Shown: positions 44,286 to 52,406 of the stretch, one piece after another
Numbering within the stretch: the stretch's first letter is position 1
Layout: each line of letters opens with the position of its first letter
Source of the DNA: Paenibacillus sp. 37
GTDB lineage: Bacteria > Bacillota > Bacilli > Paenibacillales > Paenibacillaceae
Length of the DNA: 64,000 nucleotides
NCBI RefSeq assembly: GCF_008386395.1
Contig: NZ_CP043761.1
Span: forward strand, 2,356,001 to 2,420,000
Reading direction: 5' to 3'
Position numbers and translations under genes: made by a program
The notes under the pieces: generated by a model
What the model was told of the DNA's origin: nothing
Seen by the model: only the letters and a program-made list of their open reading frames with translations
The model's database searches: none

Positions 44286-45272
44286 ATGAATACATATGTA
44301 ATAGGGATGGATGGAGGAGGGAGCCACACGCGTGTGGCTGTCGCAGATCAGAACGGGAAGATTTTATCCTATGTACAAAAGAATGGTTGCAACCGCTATC
44401 ACGATACCAATGCTGAGCAAAATGTGCTGGAGGGTATCGCTGAAGCGATAACTGAAGCCGGGCTCAAGTCGAGTCAGATCGCCTCCATTCAGGCAGGGAT
44501 GGCAGGCTTGAATGAGCCTGAAGATACAATTTGGGCTGAGGCATTGCTCGCTCGTACGGGGATTACAGGCAGGATCAGTGCGGTAAACGATACACACATC
44601 GCACATACAGCGGCCTTCGACGGTGAGCCAGGTATTGTCGCCATTGGAGGAACAGGATCTCTGATCCTTGGCAGAACCGAACAGGGAGCTTGGCTCCGCA
44701 ATGATGAGTTCGGACATTACGCGCCGACAGCAGCACGTTTTTTAGCTTACGACACAGTGCATTCCATCCTCGCGGGTCGTTATGGGCCGCAGGACCAAGC
44801 TTGGATTGAGCAGGTGTTGAAATATTGGAATGTTGCCTCAATTCGAGAGCTCGCTGCGCTGGGGATAGTCGGTTTTGCCGAAAATAAACAGGCGACCAAC
44901 CGGAAATTTGGTCAGATGGCGTCTATGGTGACTGAAGCTGCTGATCGGAATATTCCCCTCGCAGTTAGGGTGTGCGACTCGGCTGCTGACACGGCCGTTG
45001 TGGGCATCCTGATGCTTGCATCCTGTTTTGATCAGCCCGCAGTGTCCATGACGCTTACCGGAAGCTGTCTGAGTTCACCATATATGGTGGAAGCTGTTCA
45101 GAAAGGACTGGATGTTACTTACAGGCCCGATGGGAAAAGAATTCAGTACATAACCAGTGACTTGTTGGCAGTTGGGGGCGCACTGCTGGATGCTTATCAT
45201 TTGGCGCAGATCAACGTATCGGATAACATCTCAACTGTGCTTCAATCGGAGCTGAATCGGCACACGACTTGA
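44286..45272 (+). CDS. BadF/BadG/BcrA/BcrD-type ATPase, N-acetylglucosamine kinase-like
   Basis: 328 residues from ATG 44286, about 10 bases after GGGAG. The phosphate-1 loop GMDGGGSHTRVAVAD, the phosphate-2 region IAIGGTGSLILGR and the adenosine motif MTLTGSCLSS place it in the actin-like ATPase fold of N-acetylhexosamine kinases. In Bacillus and relatives such enzymes (MurK-like) phosphorylate GlcNAc or MurNAc from the cell wall. The residue GNDEFGHYAPT-like loop after phosphate-2 (RNDEFGHYAP) is consistent with this subgroup. A specific substrate cannot be fixed. No wall-recycling genes lie next to it. Confidence 0.85.
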   Translation: MNTYVIGMDGGGSHTRVAVADQNGKILSYVQKNGCNRYHDTNAEQNVLEGIAEAITEAGLKSSQIASIQAGMAGLNEPEDTIWAEALLARTGITGRISAVNDTHIAHTAAFDGEPGIVAIGGTGSLILGRTEQGAWLRNDEFGHYAPTAARFLAYDTVHSILAGRYGPQDQAWIEQVLKYWNVASIRELAALGIVGFAENKQATNRKFGQMASMVTEAADRNIPLAVRVCDSAADTAVVGILMLASCFDQPAVSMTLTGSCLSSPYMVEAVQKGLDVTYRPDGKRIQYITSDLLAVGGALLDAYHLAQINVSDNISTVLQSELNRHTT

Positions 45273-45335
45273 ACTTTTAGAGGCTAACGACTACAATACG
45301 ATAACGGAAACAAGCAAGGTATAGGAGGAATCAAG

Positions 45336-45773
45336 GTGTTAATTAATCTGAAATCACGCATACGGGAGCCGGAAGTACAGGAACTGTTGTCCTATTCGGT
45401 CTTTCCTGATCCGGATCACTTGAACCGTGCGTTGCAACAATATGTAGAGAAAGACGAACTGCAAATGGCCGGTTACGAAGATGAGGGACAATTGATCGGT
45501 CTCATTGGATATGAGAAGACAGGAACAAGTGAGGTTACCATTCATCATATCTCGGTTTTGCCTGAAAACCGTTTTAAAAATTATGGACGTGGTATGATCT
45601 CACAACTGTTGGCAACATACAATCCCGATAGACTGATCGCTGAGACCGAGCTGGAAGCCGTCGAGTTTTATCGGAATACGGGGTTCGTGGTATATAGTCT
45701 GGGTGAATTATATCCAGGTGTGGAGCGATTCCGTTGTGTGCTTGAAAAAGAGGAAGATACAGACGAAGAGTAG
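45336..45773 (+). CDS. GNAT-family N-acetyltransferase (short)
   Basis: 145 residues from a GTG start with AGGAGGA 6 bases before it. The acetyl-CoA-binding region is HHISVLPENRFKNYGRGMISQLL (R-x-x-G-x-G form is present as FKNYGRGM). The C-terminal half ends with EAVEFYRNTGFVVYSLGELYPGVERF, a frequent GNAT tail. Acceptor unknown. It is 63 bases after the kinase gene and ends before a good terminator. Confidence 0.82.
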   Translation: MLINLKSRIREPEVQELLSYSVFPDPDHLNRALQQYVEKDELQMAGYEDEGQLIGLIGYEKTGTSEVTIHHISVLPENRFKNYGRGMISQLLATYNPDRLIAETELEAVEFYRNTGFVVYSLGELYPGVERFRCVLEKEEDTDEE

Positions 45774-45820
45774 CACAGAGGCATTTTATTACTTTAAGAA
45801 ATATATGGATTATAATCATT

Positions 45821-45870
45821 ACAGGATGTTGGATTTGGCAATAAGCTGAGTCGGACGTCCTGTTTTTTTG
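45821..45870 (+). terminator. Intrinsic terminator after the GNAT gene
   Basis: ACAGGATGT pairs with ACGTCCTGT (one wobble) and a run of seven T follows. Confidence 0.75.
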
Positions 45871-45901
45871 TCGTTTTCATCTAAAAAGCAGGAAAAAAGT
45901 A

Positions 45902-45929
45902 TTGCTTTGTGAGATTGTTTCATTATAGA
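45902..45929 (+). promoter_or_regulatory. Probable promoter of the MarR-MMPL operon
   Basis: TTGCTT, a 16-base spacer and TATAGA, about 64 bases before the MarR ATG. Confidence 0.5.
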
Positions 45930-45945
45930 ATAGTTTCACAGAAGA

Positions 45946-45966
45946 ATAGTTCGTTAAGTGAACTAT
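45946..45966. promoter_or_regulatory. Candidate MarR operator
   Basis: ATAGTTC and GAACTAT form a perfect 7-base inverted repeat with a 7-base spacer, located between the promoter and the MarR start. Confidence 0.6.
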
Positions 45967-45992
45967 ATAGATTCGGGAAAGGAGAATGAAAA

Positions 45993-46451
45993 ATGAATAC
46001 ACCGGATGCTAAAAGTTTGGTGAACCGCTATTTGGATGCTTCCTTTCTGGTCAATAAGCGGTTTGATACCCGGATACGTGAACAAGTGGGGCAGACCATA
46101 ACGACCGATCAGTTCTGCGCACTTCGTCTAATTGAAGAGAAACCTTCCTGCACACCCTCTGATCTGGCAGAGCTTCTGTGCATAGGCAAGAGCAGCATTA
46201 CCGCTTTGGTCAACAAGCTGGTGGATCGCGATCTGGTCCATCGGGCAGGGGATGAACGCGACCGCCGCGTTGTATATCTGACACTGACGGATACCGGACG
46301 ACAGGTATACAGGGAAACAGAACAGGAAATACAGCAGATTCTGGAGCCGTATCTGGTTCATTTTAAACCGGAAGAGGTTCGAATTTTCATTGAATCTTTT
46401 GAGAAGCTTGCAGCTTTGCTAACGCATGAAGGAGGTCGGGAGAACGAATGA
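45993..46451 (+). CDS. MarR-family regulator of the MMPL exporter
   Basis: 152 residues. The winged helix reads TPSDLAELLCIGKSSITALVNKLVDRDLVHRAGDERDRRVVYLTLT with the DRR wing; two Cys are present near the dimer region (QFCALRL, SCTPSD), which leaves redox sensing possible. The stop codon overlaps the start of the MMPL gene (ATGA), so translation is coupled. With an inverted repeat in its leader it is probably an autorepressor that controls the exporter. Confidence 0.88.
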   Translation: MNTPDAKSLVNRYLDASFLVNKRFDTRIREQVGQTITTDQFCALRLIEEKPSCTPSDLAELLCIGKSSITALVNKLVDRDLVHRAGDERDRRVVYLTLTDTGRQVYRETEQEIQQILEPYLVHFKPEEVRIFIESFEKLAALLTHEGGRENE

Positions 46452-49400
46452 GAACGATACTAAAAGCAAGATGGTGGTTAATGGGGCTATGGGTTGTTGT
46501 AGCTGCCGTGTTGATGTTTACCGCCCCTAACATGAGTGAACTGATTCGGGAAAAGGGACAGTTTTCGGTTCCGGAAGGGTACTCTTCCACCCAGGCAGCA
46601 GCAATTTTGAATGAAGCTGCAGCGCAAAAGGGAGAACAGCAAGGCAGCCAGATCGCTCTTGTATTTTATAATCCGGAAGGTCTGGGTACCACGGGGAAAC
46701 AAGAGGCAGAGAAGGCTGTTAAAAACTTGGAGGCCGACAAGGAGAAGCTGGGCATTCTGTCCATTCTGGAACCTTTCTCTCAGCCTGAACTTTCAGAGAA
46801 GATGATCTCAGCTGATGGCAAAACGATTCTAACATCGCTATCCATTGATCAGGGAGATCGTACGGTCAAGGAAATGCGGGAAGACCTGAATGAAGCATTG
46901 AAGTCCGTCAATGTGGAGCACTACATAACCGGTAAAGGTCTGATTGATGAGGACACCATTGAGAGTTCCCAAGAGGGGCTTAAGAAATCGGAATATATTA
47001 CCGTTGTCTTTATTTTGCTCATTCTGTTCCTGGTCTTCCGTTCGTTTGTAGCTCCGTTTGTCCCGCTGCTGACGGTGGGGATCAGTTACATTGTATCGCA
47101 ACAGATTGTTGCATTCCTGGTGGATGGGATGGACTTCCCGATATCCACATTTACGCAGATCTTTATGGTCGCCGTCATGTTTGGGATTGGTACGGATTAC
47201 TGCATCCTGTTGATCAGTCGGTTCAAGGAAGAACTGGCTCATCATGAGAATACGTGGGATGCCATCATTGCGACCTATCGTACTGCCGGTAAAACGGTAC
47301 TCTTCTCAGCACTGGCTGTGCTGGTTGGATTCATTGCGATCGGATTTGCCCAGTTTATGTTGTACCGCTCTGCGGTTGCCGTAGCTGTAGGTATTGCTGT
47401 GATGATGCTTGCCTTGGTGACCATCGTACCATTCTTCATGGCGGTGCTGGGCAAGAAGTTATTCTGGCCGTCGAAGGGTTCACTTGAACATGCGGAGAGC
47501 AAGATCTATGGTGCAGCTGGTCGCTTTTCACTTAAACGTCCATGGGCTGCGTTGCTCATCGTTGCAGCGGTCTGTCTGCCTCTTCTGGCAACCTACGATG
47601 GCAAACTGTCGTTCAACAGTCTCGATGAGATTGGCGAGAAATATGATTCCGTAAAAGCATTTAACATTATCTCTGACAGCTTCGGTCCGGGTGAATCGCT
47701 GCCGGGTCAGATCGTCATCCAGAACGATGAAGCGATGGATAATGCAAAGTATATGGCTGTTGCCGAGAAAATTAGCCGGGAAGTAGAGAAAGTAGCCGGA
47801 GTCTCTGGTGTCCGTAGTATGACACGACCTACGGGGGATGAGATTAAAGATTTTGAAGTTACACAGCAAGTCGGAACATTATCGGATGGACTGGGTGAAG
47901 GCAAGACGGGTCTGGACAAAATCCGTGATGGTCTGAGTGAAGCCAGCAGTCAGCTAAGTAAAAATGAACCACAGTTAAAAGAAGCTGCTGATGGAGCAGG
48001 TGAACTTACCAAAGGAACCTCCCAGTTGCAATCGGGTATCACGCAACTCAGTCAGGGACTTGGGCAGATTGAAAAAGGCATTCGAGATGGTTCCGCAGGT
48101 GCAGGGGATCTGAAAGCAGGACTCCAGCAAGCGAAAACGAGTGCAGATCAGCTTGCGCAGGCGAACAATCAGTTGCTTGAAGCCTATCGTCAGGCGGGAG
48201 CAGGGGTCGCTGCATTGGGGGATGGAACCCGCGAACTGGAACAACAGCTGAACGGGGTTTCAACAGCTCTAACCAGTCTGTCTGAATCCTTCACAGCACT
48301 TGAAGAGCGTTATCCTGAATTGCAGCAAGATGCTGATTACCAGCGTATCAAAGGCACGATTGGTGAAACCGGTTCTGGCACAGCGCAGCTTGCTCAAGGT
48401 TTGGGTCAGATTAAGACCAAGCTTGGAGAAGCCGCAGCTGGAATTAACCAGGCCAATGAAGGGTTTGCCTCCGCAGCAGCCGGACAAAAGGCACTTTCCG
48501 ATGGCCTGAGCCAGATTGTAACGGGAATCGGTCAGTTGCAATCCGGTCTCAAACAGGCTGCGGATGGTCAGGGTAAAGTGATTAGCGAAATTCCTTCCAT
48601 TCAGGATGGACTTGGCCAGCTTCAGGGTGGTCAGGAGAAAATTCAGCAAGGCTTCTCCGATCTGAGTGGTCAGCTGACACAACTGACAGATGGATTGAAT
48701 CAAAGTGTCGATGGTATTAAACAGGTATCCGGGGGACTGGATTCGGCACAGGATTATCTGACCCAACTGCAAAATTCACCTGATTCGGATCTGGCAGGCT
48801 GGTACGTTCCTGAAGAAGCACTGAACAACAAAGACTTCACACAGGTGTTTGATACGTATCTGTCCGAAGATCGGAAAACGATGACGATTGATGTTATTTT
48901 CGCCGAAAATCCATACGGCACAGAAGCCATTGATCGTGTTCCTGACATTGAGGCGGCAGTACATCGCGCGGTACAAGGCAGTACGCTTGAAAAAGCAGAC
49001 ATCGCCGTAGGTGGCGTTACGAGTACGTTTGCAGATTTGCAGGAGATCTCGAATAACGACTATACACGTACTGTAATGTTGATGCTGGCGGGTACATTCA
49101 TTATTCTGGTTGTGCTGCTTCGCTCGGTCATTATGCCATTGTATCTAATCGTTTCCTTATTACTGGCTTATTTCACATCGATGGCGTTAACCGAAGTGAT
49201 CTTTGTTAATATCCTCGGATTCGCAGGCATCAGCTGGGTTACTCCGTTCTTCGGATTTGTCATGCTGATTGCACTTGGTGTGGATTATAGCATCTTCCTG
49301 ATGGACCGTTTCAATGAGAACAAAGGCATGAAGGTACAGGATGCGATGTTGTACGCGATGAAGAACATGGGAACCGTCATTTTATCAGCAGCGGTCATTC

Positions 49401-49615
49401 TGAGCGGTACATTTGCTGCGATGTATCCATCCGGTGTTCTCTCGATGATGCAGATTGCCACAGTAGTCCTTAGCGGACTGATCTTGTACTCTCTGCTGTT
49501 CCTGCCATTCTTCGTCCCAGTGATGGTGAAGATGTTTGGCCGGGCCAACTGGTGGCCGTTCCCGAACAAGGAACAATCAGATTCCGTTGATTCGGATCGA
49601 ACCATAGGCATGTAA
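46448..49615 (+). CDS. MMPL/RND-family exporter (YdfJ-like)
   Basis: 1055 residues with twelve membrane spans in two halves. The first half contains GIGTDYCILLISRFKEEL and the second GVDYSIFLMDRFNENKG, the conserved Asp-Tyr proton-relay sites of MMPL proteins. The second extracytoplasmic loop (about residues 460-775) is very long and made of degenerate helical repeats with Leu-x-x-Gly-Leu and Gln-rich units (LQSGITQLSQGLGQI), whereas the first loop is short and globular. Family members export lipids, peptides or drugs. It overlaps its MarR regulator by four bases and is followed by a strong terminator. Confidence 0.92.
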   Translation: MRTILKARWWLMGLWVVVAAVLMFTAPNMSELIREKGQFSVPEGYSSTQAAAILNEAAAQKGEQQGSQIALVFYNPEGLGTTGKQEAEKAVKNLEADKEKLGILSILEPFSQPELSEKMISADGKTILTSLSIDQGDRTVKEMREDLNEALKSVNVEHYITGKGLIDEDTIESSQEGLKKSEYITVVFILLILFLVFRSFVAPFVPLLTVGISYIVSQQIVAFLVDGMDFPISTFTQIFMVAVMFGIGTDYCILLISRFKEELAHHENTWDAIIATYRTAGKTVLFSALAVLVGFIAIGFAQFMLYRSAVAVAVGIAVMMLALVTIVPFFMAVLGKKLFWPSKGSLEHAESKIYGAAGRFSLKRPWAALLIVAAVCLPLLATYDGKLSFNSLDEIGEKYDSVKAFNIISDSFGPGESLPGQIVIQNDEAMDNAKYMAVAEKISREVEKVAGVSGVRSMTRPTGDEIKDFEVTQQVGTLSDGLGEGKTGLDKIRDGLSEASSQLSKNEPQLKEAADGAGELTKGTSQLQSGITQLSQGLGQIEKGIRDGSAGAGDLKAGLQQAKTSADQLAQANNQLLEAYRQAGAGVAALGDGTRELEQQLNGVSTALTSLSESFTALEERYPELQQDADYQRIKGTIGETGSGTAQLAQGLGQIKTKLGEAAAGINQANEGFASAAAGQKALSDGLSQIVTGIGQLQSGLKQAADGQGKVISEIPSIQDGLGQLQGGQEKIQQGFSDLSGQLTQLTDGLNQSVDGIKQVSGGLDSAQDYLTQLQNSPDSDLAGWYVPEEALNNKDFTQVFDTYLSEDRKTMTIDVIFAENPYGTEAIDRVPDIEAAVHRAVQGSTLEKADIAVGGVTSTFADLQEISNNDYTRTVMLMLAGTFIILVVLLRSVIMPLYLIVSLLLAYFTSMALTEVIFVNILGFAGISWVTPFFGFVMLIALGVDYSIFLMDRFNENKGMKVQDAMLYAMKNMGTVILSAAVILSGTFAAMYPSGVLSMMQIATVVLSGLILYSLLFLPFFVPVMVKMFGRANWWPFPNKEQSDSVDSDRTIGM

Positions 49616-49633
49616 TGCATTGCAATGGAGTAG

Positions 49634-49668
49634 GCTCTGCCGCGTTATGCGGCAGGGCTTTTTTCTTT
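49634..49668 (+). terminator. Intrinsic terminator after the MMPL gene
   Basis: GCTCTGCCGC pairs with GCGGCAGGGC (one wobble, 5-base loop) with a long T-rich tail. Confidence 0.9.
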
Positions 49669-49744
49669 TTCTTCCTCTACAGAGAAGAAATATGGTTTTA
49701 TGCAGCAAAAGAAAGGTACATGCCTAAGGACACCATCCCGCGCC

Positions 49745-49773
49745 TTGTCTTGCCTCTCATCATAAGATATAGA
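49745..49773 (+). promoter_or_regulatory. Sigma-A promoter for the GDSL hydrolase
   Basis: TTGTCT, a 17-base spacer and TATAGA, 47 bases before the start codon. Confidence 0.6.
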
Positions 49774-49820
49774 GCAGTTCATTATTGTTCAGAGACATCA
49801 CAGCAGAGAGGGGCGACGGG

Positions 49821-50447
49821 ATGGTATATCGATATGTGGCTATAGGAGATTCATTAACGGTAGGTACAGGAGCGTTGCTGGGCACCGGCTTTGTTCCTTT
49901 ATATCGGCGAATGGCAGAAATGAATGTTCGTACGTTTGTATCCATGGAAAATATGGGCGTAAATGGACTGACGTCGGGGGAAATGTTGCAGATGATCTCT
50001 TCGCATCCCCGAGTGCGGCAATCGCTCCGTGAAGCGGATATCATTACCATATCTATTGGCGGGAATGATCTGATTCGTACGTTCAAAGCAAGTAATGGCA
50101 TTCCAAATGCCAGCAAAATGACACAGGTGCTCGGAGAAACCCGCAGTAATGTATCCCAGATCATGCGGCACATTCGGCAGTTAAAGGGTAACCATGAGTA
50201 TATGGTCCGATCCATCGGATTGTACAACCCGTATCCACAAGCGACGGAAGCTGCCTACTGGGTGCGCCAATATAATTCGTTTTTGAATGGAGCGGGATCA
50301 GGCAACTATGCGTGTGCTCAGGTGTATGACAGGTTTGAAGGTCGTGAGCGTGAACTGTTGTTCTGGGACAGAGTACATCCCAATGCAAGAGGATATCGTG
50401 TCATTGCAGAGCAGCTTAATCGGACGGGATATTATCCGTTCTCTTGA
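49821..50447 (+). CDS. SGNH/GDSL-family hydrolase
   Basis: 208 residues from ATG 49821 with AGAGGGG 8 bases upstream; an ATG 36 bases earlier has no ribosome site. Block I is AIGDSLTVGTGA (nucleophile Ser), the block II Gly-Asn pattern reads MGVNGLTSGE, block III ISIGGNDL and block V WDRVHPNARGY (Asp and His of the triad). Such enzymes are esterases or lipases acting on acylated carbohydrates or lipids; without a signal peptide it may be cytoplasmic or leave by another route. Stands alone, 90 bases before the kinase gene. Confidence 0.88.
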   Translation: MVYRYVAIGDSLTVGTGALLGTGFVPLYRRMAEMNVRTFVSMENMGVNGLTSGEMLQMISSHPRVRQSLREADIITISIGGNDLIRTFKASNGIPNASKMTQVLGETRSNVSQIMRHIRQLKGNHEYMVRSIGLYNPYPQATEAAYWVRQYNSFLNGAGSGNYACAQVYDRFEGRERELLFWDRVHPNARGYRVIAEQLNRTGYYPFS

Positions 50448-50536
50448 TCACTTTGGAACAGAACTAGACCGAGCGATGGACTTCCTTTAAGATAAATAGA
50501 AGACAGTTCCATTTTGTGAGATAAAGGGGTTAATTT

Positions 50537-51601
50537 TTGGTGCAAAATATCGATTCCGGTTCCCTCCATCCTTCAGAGCAGCAACGTATATCCGAAGTGT
50601 TGGCCTCATATGGTTTCACATCGGACTGGAAAGGTGAGCGTGGAAAGGGTGGGATGAATAATTCTACCTACATGCTCCATATAGACGGAACGAGTTACGT
50701 CATGAGACAATATGAGACACATAATGATCCGATGAAAATCACCTTTGAACACGAGGTGTTGGAAGCCCTCCAACATTCGAACTTTAAGTTTGATACTCCT
50801 TCACCTGTTAGACGGTTATCTGGCGAGGGAGATACATTCCTTCCTGTAAAAGATCCCCTCACAGGTCATACCAAAATTGCAACGCTGTTTCATTATCGGG
50901 AAGGTGTCAATCCCATCTGGCATAAGCCAGACCAATTATTTGGCCTCGGTAAAGCGGCGGGGGCCCTGTCTTCTGTTATGGCAACGCTGGATATACCCCT
51001 TGATCCTGTATATCCACCGTACTATCGAATTCAGGATTCGTATCCGCTCTGTTCACCAGAACGATTATTACAGCTATGTGCATCGCCGCCGGAGCAATTG
51101 GTCGCATGTGCGCATGAGCTGAAACAACTGAGGGATGGGCTACCAGGTCTGTTTGAAGCTCTGCGGGGAATGGAACAGTTGCCGCATCAATTGGTCCATG
51201 GAGACGTGAATGCTTCGAATGTATTGGCAGATCAGCAGGATGGTGAAATCTGTGCCATTTTGGATTTTGAATTTGCGACATGGGATTTGCGGGTCATGGA
51301 GTTAGCTGTTCCAATGTCTGACCTTCTGACCATGGACAAGAGTGAAGATTGGATGTGGCAGGCACAGGAGGGACTGATCAGGGGATTTCGGGAACAGGTC
51401 AGCCTGGAACCGGAAGAGTTGCTGGCCATACCTCGATTGATTTTGCTGCGCAGTCTGGATGTGGTCATGCATTTCATCAGTCGGATGTTTGAAGGTACAG
51501 ATGAGCCGGAAGTGGCTGTGGAGCAGATTGTGAAACTCAAACTGCGGATGGACTGGATGCGTCTTCATGAAGAACGACTGCGTGAGATATTGGTGTATTA
51601 A
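50537..51601 (+). CDS. APH-fold kinase (homoserine kinase type II-like)
   Basis: 354 residues from a TTG start with AAAGGGG 8 bases upstream; the adjacent GTG at 50540 is an alternative. Nucleotide loop GGMNNSTYML, Lys/Glu region YVMRQYETHNDPMKITFEHEVL, catalytic LVHGDVNASNVLA and metal motif AILDFEFATWDLRVMELA are all present. These fit homoserine-kinase-like or YihE-like members of the APH superfamily. The phosphate acceptor is unknown; threonine biosynthesis genes are not nearby. It has its own terminator. Confidence 0.82.
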   Translation: MVQNIDSGSLHPSEQQRISEVLASYGFTSDWKGERGKGGMNNSTYMLHIDGTSYVMRQYETHNDPMKITFEHEVLEALQHSNFKFDTPSPVRRLSGEGDTFLPVKDPLTGHTKIATLFHYREGVNPIWHKPDQLFGLGKAAGALSSVMATLDIPLDPVYPPYYRIQDSYPLCSPERLLQLCASPPEQLVACAHELKQLRDGLPGLFEALRGMEQLPHQLVHGDVNASNVLADQQDGEICAILDFEFATWDLRVMELAVPMSDLLTMDKSEDWMWQAQEGLIRGFREQVSLEPEELLAIPRLILLRSLDVVMHFISRMFEGTDEPEVAVEQIVKLKLRMDWMRLHEERLREILVY

Positions 51602-51617
51602 TATCGTTGTTAAGAAT

Positions 51618-51666
51618 AAAGTGCACTGGTTCTGCTCATACGAGGGCAGAGATCAGTGCACTTTTA
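51618..51666. terminator. Bidirectional intrinsic terminator
   Basis: AAAGTGCACTG pairs with CAGTGCACTTT, extended by an inner CTGC/GCAG, between the kinase gene and the convergent TPR gene. Confidence 0.85.
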
Positions 51667-51714
51667 TTGGTTAGCAGAGTGATATATGCAAATTACAGCG
51701 CATAGCGGATGAAA

Positions 51715-52392
51715 TTATAATCCACGTTTGCGGAACCAACTGCGGACAGCCCAGCGGCGCTCCTGACGTTTCTTGTATTTGGGTAACGAACGATAGACGT
51801 TCAACGATTGCTCGTAAGCCTGCTTCGCGTCTGCATTGCGCCCAAGGGAACGGTGAACCGAGCCAAGCAGATAATAAGCTTCACTGGAAGAGGAATGAAT
51901 CTCCTGAAACTGATGCACATAATCCAGCGCTTTGTCCTCATGCGTATCTTTGAAGGCTCCAGCAAGGGTTAGGTATGGACGTCCGTACTTGACTCTGGGG
52001 TTGATCTCGAGGGCTTGCAAAATATGACGTTCGCCTTTTTCGATGTTGCCCAGATGAAGCTCAGTCGTTCCTAGTGCCTCCCAATACTCAGCCGATTGTT
52101 CGTATGGGCGCTCCAATTCAAGCAATAACGTATGTGCCTCATTGTAACGCTTGCGCTCAATCAGCAGGCGAGCCAGCTCCAGCTTGGAAGAAACTTCATT
52201 GGGGCTCATAGCAAGTTGTTGCCGAAGCCGGGAGATGTTACGCATACGTTTCAGAGGTTTCGTGAAGCTTGGGAATACGCCAACATAGCGACGATCCAGG
52301 AAATACAGTATAACGAGTAAAATGAGGATGGCAATGAACGGATTACCTACAATCCGCCATAGAAGGCCAAAGATAAGAAATTTAATAAGCAC
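51715..52392 (-). CDS. Membrane-anchored TPR protein
   Basis: 225 residues from a GTG start with GGAG 8 bases upstream. One or two hydrophobic segments at residues 3-34 are followed by a basic region (KPLKRMRNISRLRQQL) and about four TPR-like helix pairs (SSKLELARLLIERKRYNEAH, EYWEALGTTELHLGNIEKGE, EAYYLLGSVHRSLGRNADAK) forming a protein-binding scaffold facing the cytoplasm. It starts 14 bases after the ribosomal protection factor gene and shares its transcript. Function unknown; partners not predictable. Confidence 0.8.
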   Translation of the reverse strand: MLIKFLIFGLLWRIVGNPFIAILILLVILYFLDRRYVGVFPSFTKPLKRMRNISRLRQQLAMSPNEVSSKLELARLLIERKRYNEAHTLLLELERPYEQSAEYWEALGTTELHLGNIEKGERHILQALEINPRVKYGRPYLTLAGAFKDTHEDKALDYVHQFQEIHSSSSEAYYLLGSVHRSLGRNADAKQAYEQSLNVYRSLPKYKKRQERRWAVRSWFRKRGL

Positions 52393-52406
52393 AGGTTCAA
52401 CTCCAT

